Position numbers and translations under genes: made by a program
Shown: positions 6,458-6,600 of the stretch, piece after piece
Layout: every line of letters begins with the position of its first letter
How positions within the stretch are numbered: the stretch's first letter is position 1
Origin: CAYOLL01 sp964404765 [NCBI: uncultured Gemmatimonadota bacterium]
GTDB taxonomy: Bacteria > 4572-55
Direction of reading: 5' to 3'
Assembly: GCA_964404765.1 (NCBI GenBank)
Contig: CAYOLL010000265.1
Location: 1 to 6,600, forward strand
Length of the DNA: 6,600 nt
Notes under the pieces: model-generated
Database searches by the model: none
What the model saw: only the letters and a program-made list of their open reading frames with translations
Told to the model about the DNA's origin: nothing

Positions 6458-6463
6458 ATTATA
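6458..6463 (-). promoter_or_regulatory. Possible -10 box of purM
   Basis: A perfect TATAAT on the minus strand ends six bases before the first purM ATG. I see no convincing -35 hexamer 16-18 bases upstream. If used, transcription would begin at or next to the start codon, giving a leaderless message. The surrounding AT-rich sequence makes chance occurrence quite possible. Confidence 0.25.
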
Positions 6464-6474
6464 AATTCTAAACG

Positions 6475-6490
6475 ATGAGTTATGAGTTAT
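6475..6490. repeat. Short tandem repeat, ATGAGTT twice plus AT
   Basis: Two perfect adjacent copies of the heptamer ATGAGTT (6475-6481, 6482-6488), followed by the first two bases of a third. It lies 22 bases upstream of the purM start codon, where a -35 region or regulator site could be. At just over two copies, chance is possible. Confidence 0.45.
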
Positions 6491-6533
6491 AAAATTACAC
6501 CCAAACATTTGCACTATCCGCGAGAATCTTATC

Positions 6534-6599
6534 CGCAAAGTTTATCACAGCGTTTTCCTTTGCGTAACTTTGCGTAACTTTGCGTAAGACTTTGCGAAC
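6534..6599. repeat. Tandem 10-base repeats (CTTTGCGTAA) upstream of purM, possibly continuing past the window
   Basis: Three perfect adjacent copies of CTTTGCGTAA lie at 6558-6587. After two bases comes a diverged copy, CTTTGCGAAC (6590-6599). An inverted half-copy, CGCAAAG, lies at 6534-6540. The array reaches the window edge, so its full length is unknown. Short G+C cores with AT flanks at 10-base spacing would place each unit on about the same face of the helix. Similar short arrays occur between genes in many genomes; no function follows from that alone. Confidence 0.75.
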
Positions 6600-6600
6600 T

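Noticed and set aside
6558-6599. Iterons of a replication origin or a CRISPR
   Set aside because: Units abut at 10 bases with no spacers, and no replication initiator gene or DnaA-box cluster is visible beside them.

Overview
All eight protein genes I can support lie on the minus strand, so transcription runs from the right edge toward the left. The content suggests a Gram-negative bacterium with mid-range GC. The support is a membrane-anchored divergent polysaccharide deacetylase of the YibQ/COG2861 type, a family known mainly from Gram-negative lineages, next to core purM and rsmA. I cannot fix the phylum from this window.

Right part (about 4595-6600): an AT-rich, repeat-bearing upstream region holds four near-copies of a 10-base unit and a doubled 7-base unit. 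It is followed by purM (purine synthesis) and rsmA (16S rRNA dimethylation). These two overlap by 8 bases, and rsmA most likely starts at a TTG with a good ribosome binding site inside the end of purM.

Middle (about 3029-4594): a palindrome-dense intergenic region of 255 bases separates rsmA from the deacetylase gene. It contains a REPIN-like element, meaning two small hairpins in inverted orientation that together can fold into one long hairpin. Beside it is a second pair of 15-base palindromes, one of which supplies the rsmA stop codon. The deacetylase follows, with a single N-terminal membrane anchor.

Left part (1-2874): a short run of accessory genes follows. In order of transcription these are a zinc-ribbon protein with two membrane segments, an EVE-domain protein, a GNAT acetyltransferase, an ACT-domain protein of the COG3602 type, and a YgfF-like short-chain dehydrogenase cut by the window edge. 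The last two are 7 bases apart and probably co-translated. The EVE and GNAT genes are 29 bases apart. I see no shared pathway linking the whole run.

I found no rRNA, tRNA, CRISPR array, transposase or convincing defence system. The most unusual content is the repeat structure at 4417-4596, the tandem repeats upstream of purM, and the uncharacterised zinc-ribbon membrane protein.
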